From: JBCBKL01 sp038521825
Lineage (GTDB): Bacteria; Pseudomonadota; Alphaproteobacteria; Rhodobacterales; Rhodobacteraceae
Length of the DNA: 64,000 bases
NCBI GenBank assembly: GCA_038521825.1
Contig: JBCBKL010000006.1
Span: forward strand, 62,001 to 126,000
Direction: 5' to 3'
A model generated the notes under the pieces. It was not told where the DNA came from, did no database searches, and saw only the letters and a list, made by a program, of their open reading frames with translations. The position numbers and the translations under genes were made by a program. This document shows positions 34,243-43,513 of this stretch, in pieces (the stretch's first letter is position 1; each line of letters starts with the position of its first letter).

Positions 34243-36177
34243 ATGACAAAAACCCCATTATTGGACAATGTTTCTGGTCCGGCTGACCTTCGCCAACTTA
34301 GCGACAGCGATCTCAAACGACTCGCAGGCGAGCTTCGCTCAGATGTCGTCGATATTGTCAGTCAGACAGGTGGTCATCTTGGTTCTTCGCTGGGTGTTGT
34401 CGAACTTACCGTGGCGATCCATGCCGTTTTTGATACGCCCCGCGACAAGCTGGTCTGGGACGTTGGCCACCAATGCTACCCGCACAAGATCCTGACCGGT
34501 CGCCGCCACCGCATGACCAGCCTGCGCCAAAAGGATGGCCTGAGCGGATTCACCAAGCGGGCCGAGTCCGATTTTGACCCGTTTGGCGCCGCGCATTCTT
34601 CGACCTCAATCTCTGCGGGCCTTGGCTTTGCCGTAGGCCGCGACATGGGCATGCCTACGGGCGATGTCGTGGCTGTCATTGGCGACGGATCAATCAGTGC
34701 GGGCATGGCCTACGAAGCGTTGAATAACGCCGGGGCAGAGGGACGCAGAATATTTGTTATCCTCAACGACAACGAAATGAGTATCGCACCGCCAGTTGGC
34801 GCCATGAGCACCTACTTGTCGAACCTCTCTTCCGTCGGGCCGTTCGCTGGACTGCGCGCCGTTGCTGAGGGCATGGAGGCCGCCCTTCCCAAACCGATGC
34901 GCGATGGTGCCCGGCGTGCGCGCGAAATGGTTACCGGTCTTGAGAGCCGAGGCACCTTCTTCGAAGAACTTGGTTTTGACTATATCGGGCCTATTGATGG
35001 TCACGACGTGGGTGAGCTTCTGCATGTTCTGCGGGCAGCGCGGGCCCGTGCCACGGGCCCAGTCCTGATCCATGCCTGCACTGTCAAGGGCAAAGGCTAT
35101 GCTCCAGCCGAAGGGTCCGCTGACAAGTATCACGGCGTGGCCAAGTTTGATGTTGGGACGGGTGAGCAGAAAAAGACTCAGTCAAATGCACCGTCCTATA
35201 CCTCTGTTTTTGGCAACACGCTGACCAATCTGGCCGCGCGTGATCCAAAAATTGTAGCTGTCACGGCAGCAATGCCCTCCGGAACGGGCGTCGACAAGAT
35301 GATGGCGCGATTCCCGACGCGCGTCTTTGACGTTGGTATTGCCGAACAGCACGGTGTCACATTCGCGGCGGGGATGGCGGCGAGCGGTCTCAAGCCATTC
35401 TGCGCGATCTATTCGACATTCCTGCAGCGCGGTTATGATCAGGTTGTGCACGATGTCGCATTGCAGGGCCTGCCTGTCCGGTTTGCTCTGGACCGGGCCG
35501 GGTTGGTCGGTGCCGATGGCGCGACACATGCGGGCGCGTTCGACATCGGCTATCTTGGTGCTTTGCCTGGGATGATCCTGATGGCGGCCGCTGACGAGGC
35601 CGAGCTTGTTCACATGGTCACTACGGCTGCGGATCACGATAGTGGGCCAATTGCCTTCCGCTATCCGCGCGGAAATGGCCGCGGTGTCGACATGCCCGAG
35701 GAAGGCTCTGTGCTGGAGATCGGCAAAGGGCGGTTGATCCGCGGTGGTGCGGGCGATGTCGCGCTGCTGTCATTGGGTGACGCCCTGCAGACCTGCGAAG
35801 AGGCCGCCGATCAGCTTGCCGACAATGGATTTGCCGTGACCGTTGCCGATGCTCGGTTTGCCAAGCCCCTCGATATAGAGCTGATTTCAAACCTCGCCTT
35901 ATCGCATCGGGTGCTGATCACGGTCGAACACGGTGCTATGGCAGGATTTGGCGCGATGGTGCTGCAGGCGATGGCGGCTGAAAGACTGCTCGATTTCGGA
36001 CTTCGGGTCCGGACGATGCACTTGCCGGACCGTTTCATCGATCAGGCCAACCCTGCCGAGATGTATAACGATGCCGGGCTTACAGCAAAGCACATCGTGA
36101 TGGAGGCCCAGAATGCCTTGGGCGAAAGGGCCAATATCGTTCAGCTGCCCAACCGGGGCCGACGCCGCGAGATTTAG
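34243..36177 (+). CDS. dxs: 1-deoxy-D-xylulose-5-phosphate synthase
   Basis: A 644-residue thiamine-diphosphate enzyme joining pyruvate and glyceraldehyde 3-phosphate, first step of the MEP isoprenoid path. The TPP motif GDGSISAGMAYEALNNAG (near 147-164) and the transketolase-type DVGIAEQHGVTFAAGMA are present. ATG 34243 has GAGGAG 8 bases upstream. Presence directly after puf matches Rhodobacter capsulatus, where dxs follows pufX, and ties isoprenoid supply to pigment demand. The stop overlaps the convergent TPR gene by 4 bases. This is the last gene of the main PGC block. Confidence 0.95.
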   Translation: MTKTPLLDNVSGPADLRQLSDSDLKRLAGELRSDVVDIVSQTGGHLGSSLGVVELTVAIHAVFDTPRDKLVWDVGHQCYPHKILTGRRHRMTSLRQKDGLSGFTKRAESDFDPFGAAHSSTSISAGLGFAVGRDMGMPTGDVVAVIGDGSISAGMAYEALNNAGAEGRRIFVILNDNEMSIAPPVGAMSTYLSNLSSVGPFAGLRAVAEGMEAALPKPMRDGARRAREMVTGLESRGTFFEELGFDYIGPIDGHDVGELLHVLRAARARATGPVLIHACTVKGKGYAPAEGSADKYHGVAKFDVGTGEQKKTQSNAPSYTSVFGNTLTNLAARDPKIVAVTAAMPSGTGVDKMMARFPTRVFDVGIAEQHGVTFAAGMAASGLKPFCAIYSTFLQRGYDQVVHDVALQGLPVRFALDRAGLVGADGATHAGAFDIGYLGALPGMILMAAADEAELVHMVTTAADHDSGPIAFRYPRGNGRGVDMPEEGSVLEIGKGRLIRGGAGDVALLSLGDALQTCEEAADQLADNGFAVTVADARFAKPLDIELISNLALSHRVLITVEHGAMAGFGAMVLQAMAAERLLDFGLRVRTMHLPDRFIDQANPAEMYNDAGLTAKHIVMEAQNALGERANIVQLPNRGRRREI

Positions 36178-37547
36178 CCGGAGGTCCCAAGCGTTGCCTG
36201 CGCACGCTCGCGGGCAACGCTTGCCAGATCGGGCAGGCCGGTCTTTTCATAAGCATCGGCCAGCATAAGATTGAGCGGAACACCATCAGGATCGTATGTA
36301 CGTCGCATCTCAAGCACCTGTTGCGCCTTTGAGGCCTGGCCCGACTTGATCAGTGCGTCGAGATAGATTTGTTCGAACAGATCCCTTTGCGCATGGCTGC
36401 CGCCGCATTCAGCCATGCGTGGCAATGCCTTGCCCAGAAAGCGGATCGTGTCATCCCAATCCTCGGCAGCGTGAGCCAAGATGCCATGAGCGGCCCAGAG
36501 TGCCACATCGCGCCACGCTGCGTGATCATGCCTGTCTTTTTCTTCCGCTCGCCTTTCGATTGCCGACAGTAGTACTTCCGTTTCTGGCCGTTTCGTCCGT
36601 CCAAGGGCGTAGAGGTATTGAAGGGTGAGGAACGGATTGATCGTGTCCTCCCCGCGTGCTGCGATGTGGTCTGCGACGTCGGCCCAGCGATCGCCCACAT
36701 CCACCCCGGCAAATTCCATTCTGGCAAGCAGCGACACGGCGCCGACCTGATCCTGCGAATAGCCTTTTTCCAGCCCCCAGACATGCGTGTCATAGGCTGT
36801 GCGCACGTCGTCATGGCGACCTGACGAGAGATAGAACAGCGCCAGATGCCACCAATTGTGTGAATGCATGAAGGAGTTCAGATCGGTCCAAGACGGCGCG
36901 ACGCTTTCTAGAAATTCGATACCCCTCTGCGTTTCGCCCCGTGTCAGATAGATATGCGCCAGCGCATGATGCGCCCATGGTTCGTCATCGCGCAACTCCA
37001 GCGCCCGAAGGGCGGCGGTCTCGGCCTGATCGAGCAGATGGCACTCTTCGTAGCCAAAGGCGAGCATCCCATGCGCATAGGGAATGTCGTCTGCATCGGG
37101 CATCACATGGGTCGCGAGCCGCAGCATGGTCGCGAAGTCCCCCACGTTGAACGCGTGGTACTGCCCAAGTTTCAGCATCGCCATATCGCGGGGGTAGGCT
37201 TTGATGTGTTCTTCGCAGTGTCGGATGAGGGCGGGTATGTCGCCGTCCATCCAAAGCCGGACCGCCTCGATAACATGCGCTTCTCGCTGACTGACCGCTG
37301 TTGCACGGGCCTCGGCCCGGCGCAGATAGGGCTCTGCTTTCCTAGGCGCAACAGGTGCTTCGAGAAACATCCAGAGCATGGCGGCATACGCGTTGGCCAG
37401 CCCACAGTCGGGCGAAGCGTCAGCAGCACCTATAATGTTCGTCGCTTTGGGCTGAAACGCGATGAACCCGTGGACGAAGTCGTTAATCCCCTCAAGGGCC
37501 GATTGAGACGCGTTCGAGACGGGAAGGCCGTAGAGATCTTTCATCAT
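36174..37547 (-). CDS. Tetratricopeptide repeat protein, TTC38-like
   Basis: A 457-residue soluble protein made largely of helical TPR-like repeats, resembling the tetratricopeptide repeat protein 38 / StaR-like family found in eukaryotes and bacteria. Seen: MMKDLYGLPVSNASQSALEGINDFVHGFIAFQPKA-type N-terminus, REAHVIEAVRLWMDGD, and HSHNWWHLALFYL. The function of this family is unknown. It is the last gene of the leftward catabolic operon; the start overlaps the hydrolase stop (ATGA at 37544-37547), so it is translated with those enzymes. It could be a scaffold for them, but that is inference. Confidence 0.8.
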   Translation of the reverse strand: MMKDLYGLPVSNASQSALEGINDFVHGFIAFQPKATNIIGAADASPDCGLANAYAAMLWMFLEAPVAPRKAEPYLRRAEARATAVSQREAHVIEAVRLWMDGDIPALIRHCEEHIKAYPRDMAMLKLGQYHAFNVGDFATMLRLATHVMPDADDIPYAHGMLAFGYEECHLLDQAETAALRALELRDDEPWAHHALAHIYLTRGETQRGIEFLESVAPSWTDLNSFMHSHNWWHLALFYLSSGRHDDVRTAYDTHVWGLEKGYSQDQVGAVSLLARMEFAGVDVGDRWADVADHIAARGEDTINPFLTLQYLYALGRTKRPETEVLLSAIERRAEEKDRHDHAAWRDVALWAAHGILAHAAEDWDDTIRFLGKALPRMAECGGSHAQRDLFEQIYLDALIKSGQASKAQQVLEMRRTYDPDGVPLNLMLADAYEKTGLPDLASVARERAQATLGTSG

Positions 37548-38356
37548 GTGCCTTCGATCGGGTTTTGTCCCACAAACTCTATCACATGATCCGCGACGGA
37601 ATCTGGCGCGTCCCAGTGGATGGAGTGGCCTGCATCGGGAAGTGTGACTTGCTCAACAGACGCAATGTGCGCATAGGCTTCGCGCCCCAATGATTCAGGG
37701 ATCAACAAGTCATGTTCAGCAAAAACTATTTTTGTTGAACACCTTATTTCATTGAGTCTGGCAGTGGGTCGATAGCCGCGAAGTGCTTCGATCTGATGAG
37801 CCATCGCTGAGAGCGATTGCGCGTGGGGGTAGTTTAGAGCGGCCTGCAGCGCGATGTCCGTGTTGGATGGATCCGCAAAAAACGCGGGTCGAAAGATCCA
37901 CGGATAAAGTGCAAGCAGCCACAGCCGCTCACCATCGGGTGCGTGTCGAATTTCGCGCAGCGTATCGAACACCGCCATCGTGCGCGGCACCCGAACCGGA
38001 GCGGAGGCGAGAATGGTCAGAGTTTGGACGCCGTGCGGGATCAGCCCCGCCACTTCGGTTGCCATCAACCCGCCCATGGAATGACCCGCGACATGGAACC
38101 GATCGTGACCCAGATGCTCCATCAGAGCGGCAGCGTCCTGCGCCATGTGTTGTAACGTAACGCTGGCATCCCATGGCGTTGTCCTACCGGTGGTTCGGTT
38201 GTCGGGTCGAATCACGGTAAAATGTGGCTCCAATAACGGAACGAGAGGCCCCCAGCTGGCGCTATCGCTCAGCATGCCGGCCAGCAATAGGATCGGAGGG
38301 CCGTCGCCTGTCACCTCGTAGTGCAGGCTGATGTCTGACCGATCGAGCTTAGGCAT
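37544..38356 (-). CDS. Alpha/beta-fold hydrolase
   Basis: A 270-residue alpha/beta hydrolase. The oxyanion loop is in PPILLLAGMLSDSASWGPL, the nucleophile elbow is VAGHSMGG, and the C-terminal histidine lies in LPDAGHSIHWDAP. Substrate is unknown; esterases, lactonases and 3-oxoadipate enol-lactonase-like enzymes share this pattern. ATG 38356 overlaps the upstream peptidase gene stop by 8 bases; the longer in-frame reading is inside that gene. Confidence 0.82.
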   Translation of the reverse strand: MPKLDRSDISLHYEVTGDGPPILLLAGMLSDSASWGPLVPLLEPHFTVIRPDNRTTGRTTPWDASVTLQHMAQDAAALMEHLGHDRFHVAGHSMGGLMATEVAGLIPHGVQTLTILASAPVRVPRTMAVFDTLREIRHAPDGERLWLLALYPWIFRPAFFADPSNTDIALQAALNYPHAQSLSAMAHQIEALRGYRPTARLNEIRCSTKIVFAEHDLLIPESLGREAYAHIASVEQVTLPDAGHSIHWDAPDSVADHVIEFVGQNPIEGT

Positions 38357-39344
38357 TGATGTCCCTCCAGCAAGGCAACAGGTCATTTGGTGCGGCGGTC
38401 GCCTCATAGACAGCCCGGGCGATGGCACGGCTTAGGCACACGGCGCTGGCGTGGCCGAGCAGGGCAAGACGGCGTCCATCGACACCGGCCGGATCACCGG
38501 TTGCTGCCGCAAAGACCACATCGCCATCGCTTGGTGAATGCGCAGGAACACAGGCCCGGCCAATACCGTCATGTGCCGCCCATGCCATCCGCTGGCACTG
38601 CGCCTTGGTCAAGGGTGCGTCTGTAGCGACAATTGCGATGGTCGTATTGGCGCCTTCCATCATCGCCGTCGCCTTGCGACTTTCCAGGCCGAGGCCTAGC
38701 CCTGCTCGCGGATCAGTGCCAAGCCCACCGAACTCGCCATCGATCTCGAATGGTGCGGCCCAGAAATGGCGCTCGCCCGGCGTTGTCACGCCCCCCATCG
38801 GATTGGCAAGGACCAGAGCGCCGACCGTGTCGCCGTCGAAGGTGAGCGAAGCCGATCCAAGGCCGCCTTTCAGCATGGCCGTCATCGCACCGGTGCCGCC
38901 GCCGACGCTTCCCAGAATGAAGTCTTTGCTGGCGGCTTCTAACGCGGATTGTCCGAGTTGGCGGTACGGGTTTTCGCTCCAGCCCTTGTCGCCGCCCGAC
39001 AGCAAATCGAAGATAATCGCGCCGGGAACAAGAGGGACGATCGCTGGGCCGACCCGAAAACCCCTTGCCCTTTGTTGCAGCACGTCAACCACACCCGAAC
39101 ACGCATCAAGCCCAAAGGCCGATCCGCCACTCAAAACGATCGCATCGATCTGTGCGACTGACTTGTCTGGTTGCAGCAGGTCCGTTTCACGGGTCCCGGG
39201 CGCGCCACCCATGACTGCGACCGACGCCGTGAATGGTGCATCGGATGTCAACACCGTGACGCCGGATTTTAGCACTTCGTCCTGCGCGTTGCCGACACGC
39301 ACGCCCGGCACGTCCGTAATCAGGTTGCGCGGGCCCGGTATCAT
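38349..39344 (-). CDS. P1 family (DmpA/NylC-type) peptidase or amidase
   Basis: A 331-residue Ntn-type hydrolase of the DmpA/BapA/NylC family, which self-cleaves to expose an N-terminal nucleophile and then hydrolyses amide bonds in D- or beta-amino-acid peptides or linear/cyclic amide oligomers. Seen: ITDVPGVRVGNA at the N-terminus, the LSGGSAFGLDA motif (71-81), and the likely cleavage pair Asn233-Thr234 (EGANTTIAIVATDA), which matches the NylC-type Asn-Thr site. The start overlaps the cupin stop (ATGA). Being intracellular, it would act on a substrate brought in by the ABC transporter of this operon. Confidence 0.85.
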   Translation of the reverse strand: MIPGPRNLITDVPGVRVGNAQDEVLKSGVTVLTSDAPFTASVAVMGGAPGTRETDLLQPDKSVAQIDAIVLSGGSAFGLDACSGVVDVLQQRARGFRVGPAIVPLVPGAIIFDLLSGGDKGWSENPYRQLGQSALEAASKDFILGSVGGGTGAMTAMLKGGLGSASLTFDGDTVGALVLANPMGGVTTPGERHFWAAPFEIDGEFGGLGTDPRAGLGLGLESRKATAMMEGANTTIAIVATDAPLTKAQCQRMAWAAHDGIGRACVPAHSPSDGDVVFAAATGDPAGVDGRRLALLGHASAVCLSRAIARAVYEATAAPNDLLPCWRDINA

Positions 39345-39691
39345 ATACGGGGTTTCGGCGCAGCAGTGGCTGGATCGCCAGTATTAGGGACACCTTTGGG
39401 TTCGATCAGCAGAACCTTGCACTCCTCTTCCGCGCGGGGCCTGTGTGTGACACCTCTGGGGACTACAAAGATCTCGCCGGTTCGTACCGGATGGCTCTCA
39501 CCTTCCAGATCCATCACCATCTCGCCCTCGATAACCAGAAAGAAATCGTCGGTGTCCTCATGTAGGTGATACGGAAACTGGCCCTGAAACTTCACGACCA
39601 TGATGTCATTGTCATTGTAGTCGGCGATGACATGCGGGTCCCAGTGGGTGGTGAATTGCGCCAGCTTCTCAGCGAGGTTTATCGTTTTCAA
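39341..39691 (-). CDS. Small cupin-domain protein
   Basis: A 116-residue single-cupin protein with metal-binding motif 1 near PYHLHEDTDDFFLVIEGEM and motif 2 GEIFVVPRGVTHRP. Possible isomerase, dioxygenase or binding protein; substrate unknown. TTG at 39691 is taken as the start: it overlaps the SDR stop as TTGA and has GGAGGG 8 bases upstream, whereas the TTG at 39697 is too close to that site. Confidence 0.8.
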   Translation of the reverse strand: MKTINLAEKLAQFTTHWDPHVIADYNDNDIMVVKFQGQFPYHLHEDTDDFFLVIEGEMVMDLEGESHPVRTGEIFVVPRGVTHRPRAEEECKVLLIEPKGVPNTGDPATAAPKPRI

Positions 39692-40428
39692 ATACAACGC
39701 CCTCCATCCACTTCCATCGCGACGCCCGTGATCATGCTTGCCTCATCCGAGCAGAGGTAACACGCTGCATTTCCCATGTCTTCCGGCGTTGAAAACCGGC
39801 CCAGCGGAATGGTCGACAGAAACTTTGCACGCATTTCCGGAGTGTCTTCGCCCATGAACGAGCTCAACAACGGTGTTTCACCGGCGACCGGACACAGAGC
39901 GTTGACCCGGATGCCGTTGGGGGCCAGTTCAACCGCCATTGCTTTGGTCGCAGTGATCATCCACCCTTTTGACGCGTTATACCAGTTCAGTCGGGGACGT
40001 GGAGAGATCCCGGCGGTCGACGCGATGTTCAGGATCGCGCCAGCTTGGTTTGACTTCATGTGCGGAACAAGCGCCCGAGCGGTCAAATAAACCGACTTCG
40101 CGTTTACCGCCAAGACACGGTCGAATTCCGCTTCGTCCACATCCTCCATAGGTTTGGGTAGATGTGTGATACCGGCGTTGTTCACAAGGATGTCGATCTG
40201 GCCAAACGCTGTCAGCGCATCCTCCGACATAGCTGCGACCGATGCGGCATCTGCCACATCCACCTCGCAAGCGATGCCGTCCAAATGATGCGCGACTGTG
40301 TTTGCCGCGTCGGGGTTGATGTCGGCAATCATGACCCGGGCACCTTCGGTCGCGAACTTGCTCGCGATCCCTTCACCAAAGCCTGATCCGCCACCGGTCA
40401 CGATCGCGTTTTTTCCTTCTAGCCGCAT
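39688..40428 (-). CDS. Short-chain dehydrogenase/reductase
   Basis: A 246-residue classical SDR. The cofactor motif TGGGSGFGEG is at 11-20, NNAG at 83-86, and the catalytic Ser137, Tyr150 and Lys154 (YNASK) are all present. Asp36 after the second beta strand (IADIN) suggests NAD+ preference. Similar to glucose 1-dehydrogenase/3-oxoacyl-ACP reductase-like enzymes; the true substrate is unknown. GGGAGGGG precedes the ATG. It lies 29 bases after the aldehyde dehydrogenase gene. Confidence 0.85.
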   Translation of the reverse strand: MRLEGKNAIVTGGGSGFGEGIASKFATEGARVMIADINPDAANTVAHHLDGIACEVDVADAASVAAMSEDALTAFGQIDILVNNAGITHLPKPMEDVDEAEFDRVLAVNAKSVYLTARALVPHMKSNQAGAILNIASTAGISPRPRLNWYNASKGWMITATKAMAVELAPNGIRVNALCPVAGETPLLSSFMGEDTPEMRAKFLSTIPLGRFSTPEDMGNAACYLCSDEASMITGVAMEVDGGRCI

Positions 40429-40457
40429 GTCCCCTCCCTTCTGAAATCCCCGAGACT

Positions 40458-41906
40458 TTAGCCGTGAAACGCTGCCACAGTCTTGAGCTGTGAAAAGCCA
40501 TAGAGCGCTTCAAACCCTTTTTCTCGGCCATGCCCGGATTTGCCAACGCCCCCGAACGGCAGTTCGACACCGCCCCCGGCACCATAATTGTTGATGAACA
40601 CCTGTCCCGAACGCAGACCGCGCGCCAACCGCATCTGGCGTGCGCCATCTCGGCTCCAGACGCCCGCAACAAGCCCATAATCCGTTCCATTGGCGATGCG
40701 CAGTGCCTCACCTTCGGTTTCGAATGGAATCAAGACCTGAACCGGGCCAAAGATCTCTTCTTGGGCGAGTTTGTGACCGGGTGGAACGTTGTCGAACAGT
40801 GTTGGCAGCGCATAGGCGCCGGTATCCGGTGCCCCATCGAGATATCCCTGCGCGGCAATGGCCAAGTCACGCCCCTGCTCAAGATAGTTATTAACAATAA
40901 CCTTTTGTCGGTCGCTGATCAGCGGACCGACCTTCAGATCCTGCATTGCAGGTCCGACGGACAGCTCGGAGTAGGCCGCTGACATCCTCTCCCTGACCGT
41001 TTCGTAAATGGGCCGCTGTACGAGGATGCGCGACGATGCCGAACAGGTCTGCCCGGCATTCTGTATGCCTGCATTCACGAGGAATGGCAGAGCAGCGTCG
41101 ATATCGGCATCGGCAAAAACCAGTTGTGGAGATTTCCCCCCCAGCTCCAGCGTCACCGGAACGACATTGGCGCCCGCGGCTTTCTGGACAAGCGCACCTG
41201 TCTTGACCGAACCGGTGAAGCTGAGATGTTGAATTCCCCGATGCCCTGCCAGCGCGGCACCAGCCTCTGCGCCAAGACCCGGAACGACGTTGAGCGCACC
41301 GCTCGGTAGACCCGCGTCTTTGCAGATCCGCGCGAACGCAAGCGCAGTCAGACAGGCCTCTTCAGCCGGCTTCAAGACGCAGGTATTACCCATGGCAAGT
41401 GCCGCGCCGACCGACCGGCCGATGATTTGCATCGGGTAATTCCACGGCACGATGTGGCCCGTGACCCCATGAGGCTCGCGCAGGGTGTAGACAGTGTAAC
41501 CATCAAGATAGGGAATGGTTTGTCCCGTCACCTTGTCGGCCGCGCCGCCGTAAAACTCCATGTATCGGGCAAGGGCGACAGCATCCGCGCGAGCCTGCGT
41601 GAGCGGCTTGCCAACATCGTGCGCCTCGAGCCGGGCAAGGTCGTCGATGCGTTCCAAGATCTTGCAGCCAATATCAGAGAGGATCCGCCCCCTTTGGGTC
41701 GCTGTCATGGCACCCCAGGGGCCGTCCAGCGCAGATCGCGCCGCCGCTACTGCCGCATCAATGTCAGCGGACCTGCTTCTGGCGATTCTGGCAAGTCGCG
41801 ATCCGTCCGAGGGGTTCGTCAGCTCAAGCGTTTCACGACCCTCTGCCGAACGCCATTCGCCTCCGATCAGGATTTCAGATTGGTCGAACCAGATCAGATC
41901 GGTCAT
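40458..41906 (-). CDS. NAD-dependent aldehyde dehydrogenase
   Basis: A 482-residue enzyme of the betaine/aminoaldehyde-type ALDH group. Catalytic Cys288 (NAGQTCSASSR), Glu254 (VTLELGGKSP) and Asn155 (PWNYP) are intact. It should oxidise an aldehyde released from the imported compound to its acid. Start overlaps the transporter ATPase stop (ATGA). An aminoaldehyde substrate would fit an amide- or polyamine-derived compound, but this is not shown by the sequence. Confidence 0.88.
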   Translation of the reverse strand: MTDLIWFDQSEILIGGEWRSAEGRETLELTNPSDGSRLARIARSRSADIDAAVAAARSALDGPWGAMTATQRGRILSDIGCKILERIDDLARLEAHDVGKPLTQARADAVALARYMEFYGGAADKVTGQTIPYLDGYTVYTLREPHGVTGHIVPWNYPMQIIGRSVGAALAMGNTCVLKPAEEACLTALAFARICKDAGLPSGALNVVPGLGAEAGAALAGHRGIQHLSFTGSVKTGALVQKAAGANVVPVTLELGGKSPQLVFADADIDAALPFLVNAGIQNAGQTCSASSRILVQRPIYETVRERMSAAYSELSVGPAMQDLKVGPLISDRQKVIVNNYLEQGRDLAIAAQGYLDGAPDTGAYALPTLFDNVPPGHKLAQEEIFGPVQVLIPFETEGEALRIANGTDYGLVAGVWSRDGARQMRLARGLRSGQVFINNYGAGGGVELPFGGVGKSGHGREKGFEALYGFSQLKTVAAFHG

Positions 41907-43513
41907 TGTGCAGCGTCCTTCCGGTAAGCATCCAGGTCCGGCATGCGGGGTGCAGCGTCGATCAAAGCACGGGTATAACTGTGTTGTGGATCCGAAAGCA
42001 CCTTTTCCGTGTCTCCCTGTTCAACGATCTGACCTGCCTGCATGACCAGTACCCGATCGGTGACGGTTCTCACCACATGCAAATCGTGACTTATGAAAAG
42101 GTAGGTGAGGCCGTATTGGCGGCAAAGATCGGCAATCAGATCGAGGATCTGTGCCCGCACGGAAACGTCTAATGCGCTGACGGCCTCGTCAAAGATCACG
42201 AGTTTCGGGCGGATGATCAAGGCCCGCGCGATGGCGATCCTCTGACGCTGACCGCCGGAGAATTGGTGGGGGTACTTGTTCGCATCTCCGGGCGACAGAC
42301 CGACGGCGGTGAGTATCTCGGCGACGATGACCTTCCGATCGGTGCCCTTTGGCGGATCCTCAAGCAGATGGAAGGGTTCGGTCACCAGGCGTGAGACTGT
42401 GTGGCGGGGGTTGAAGCTTCCATACGGATCTTGGAAGACCACTTGCATCTTTCGCCGGACGTCGAGGTTTGGCTTGCCGTCGGAAAAGACAGGCTCACCA
42501 TTCAGCAGGATTGAACCGCCCTCGACCGCGTCAAGACCTAGAATTGCCCTTGTTAGGGTCGATTTTCCGCAGCCACTCTCGCCCACGAGCCCCAACCGTT
42601 CTCCCTCGCGGATTGCAAAACTGACCCCCCGCACCGCTTCGAATGTGCGTGCGGCAGCAAACAGGTGTGTCCGAGGCAGGGCATAGGTACGCTTGACATT
42701 CTGGACCTCAAGCAATGGTCTCGTGGTGTTTGCCGCGGGCAGGTTAACGGTATGGGTCGAAGCCTCGAACAGCATCCGCGTATAGGGATGCCGCATATTT
42801 GACAGTAGCTCGGTCGTCGAGTTCTGCTCGATCACTTCGCCTGTGCGCATGACCACAACGCGATCCGCAAGGCCGGCAACAAGGGCGAGGTCATGCGTGA
42901 TCATCAACAAACCCATTCCGTCTTCGCGCACAAGCTGCCGCAATAGGTCAATGATCTTGGCCTGAGTTGTCACATCCAGCGCGGTTGTGGGTTCATCTGC
43001 GATGAGCAACCGGGGCTGACACGCGATCGCCATTGCAATGACGACGCGTTGGCGCTGCCCACCCGAGAGTTCATGCGGATAGCGACCGGGCGGGAATTGA
43101 TCGGGAGGGAGCCCAACCCGTTCCAGCGTCTTCGCAGCGATTTGATTTGCTTCGGCGCGAGTAACCGATCGATGGAGGCGGATCGTTTCGGCAACCTGAC
43201 GCCCGATAGTGTGGACTGGATTCAGAGCCGTCATCGGTTCCTGAAACACCATCCCGATTTCGTCGCCGCGCAGGTTGCACATCTCTGCCTCGGGGAGGCT
43301 AAGGACATCGATTCCGTTCAGCAATATTTGCCCCGCCGCGGCTGCGGTCTTGGGCAACAGGCCCATGATCGAAAAGGCCGTCATCGACTTTCCCGATCCG
43401 CTCTCACCGGTGATGGCAACGATCTGGCCGGGCCCGATATCAAAGCTGACGTCTCGCAGAATAGACTTTTGACCAATGGAAAGGCCAAGCTGCCGAATTG
43501 AGAGCAGGGTCAT
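41903..43513 (-). CDS. Dipeptide/oligopeptide ABC transporter ATPase (fused DppD-DppF type)
   Basis: A 536-residue protein with two full ABC ATPase domains in one chain. Domain 1: Walker A GESGSGKS near 36-43, signature LSGGQRQR, Walker B LLIADEPTTALD. Domain 2 (from about residue 260): Walker A GESGCGKS, signature FSGGQRQR, Walker B LVIFDEAVSALD. Both contain the Opp/Dpp C-terminal extension pattern (RHPYTRML; QHSYTRALIDAAP). Overlaps the inner permease gene and the ALDH gene by four bases each. Confidence 0.93.
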   Translation of the reverse strand: MTLLSIRQLGLSIGQKSILRDVSFDIGPGQIVAITGESGSGKSMTAFSIMGLLPKTAAAAGQILLNGIDVLSLPEAEMCNLRGDEIGMVFQEPMTALNPVHTIGRQVAETIRLHRSVTRAEANQIAAKTLERVGLPPDQFPPGRYPHELSGGQRQRVVIAMAIACQPRLLIADEPTTALDVTTQAKIIDLLRQLVREDGMGLLMITHDLALVAGLADRVVVMRTGEVIEQNSTTELLSNMRHPYTRMLFEASTHTVNLPAANTTRPLLEVQNVKRTYALPRTHLFAAARTFEAVRGVSFAIREGERLGLVGESGCGKSTLTRAILGLDAVEGGSILLNGEPVFSDGKPNLDVRRKMQVVFQDPYGSFNPRHTVSRLVTEPFHLLEDPPKGTDRKVIVAEILTAVGLSPGDANKYPHQFSGGQRQRIAIARALIIRPKLVIFDEAVSALDVSVRAQILDLIADLCRQYGLTYLFISHDLHVVRTVTDRVLVMQAGQIVEQGDTEKVLSDPQHSYTRALIDAAPRMPDLDAYRKDAAQ

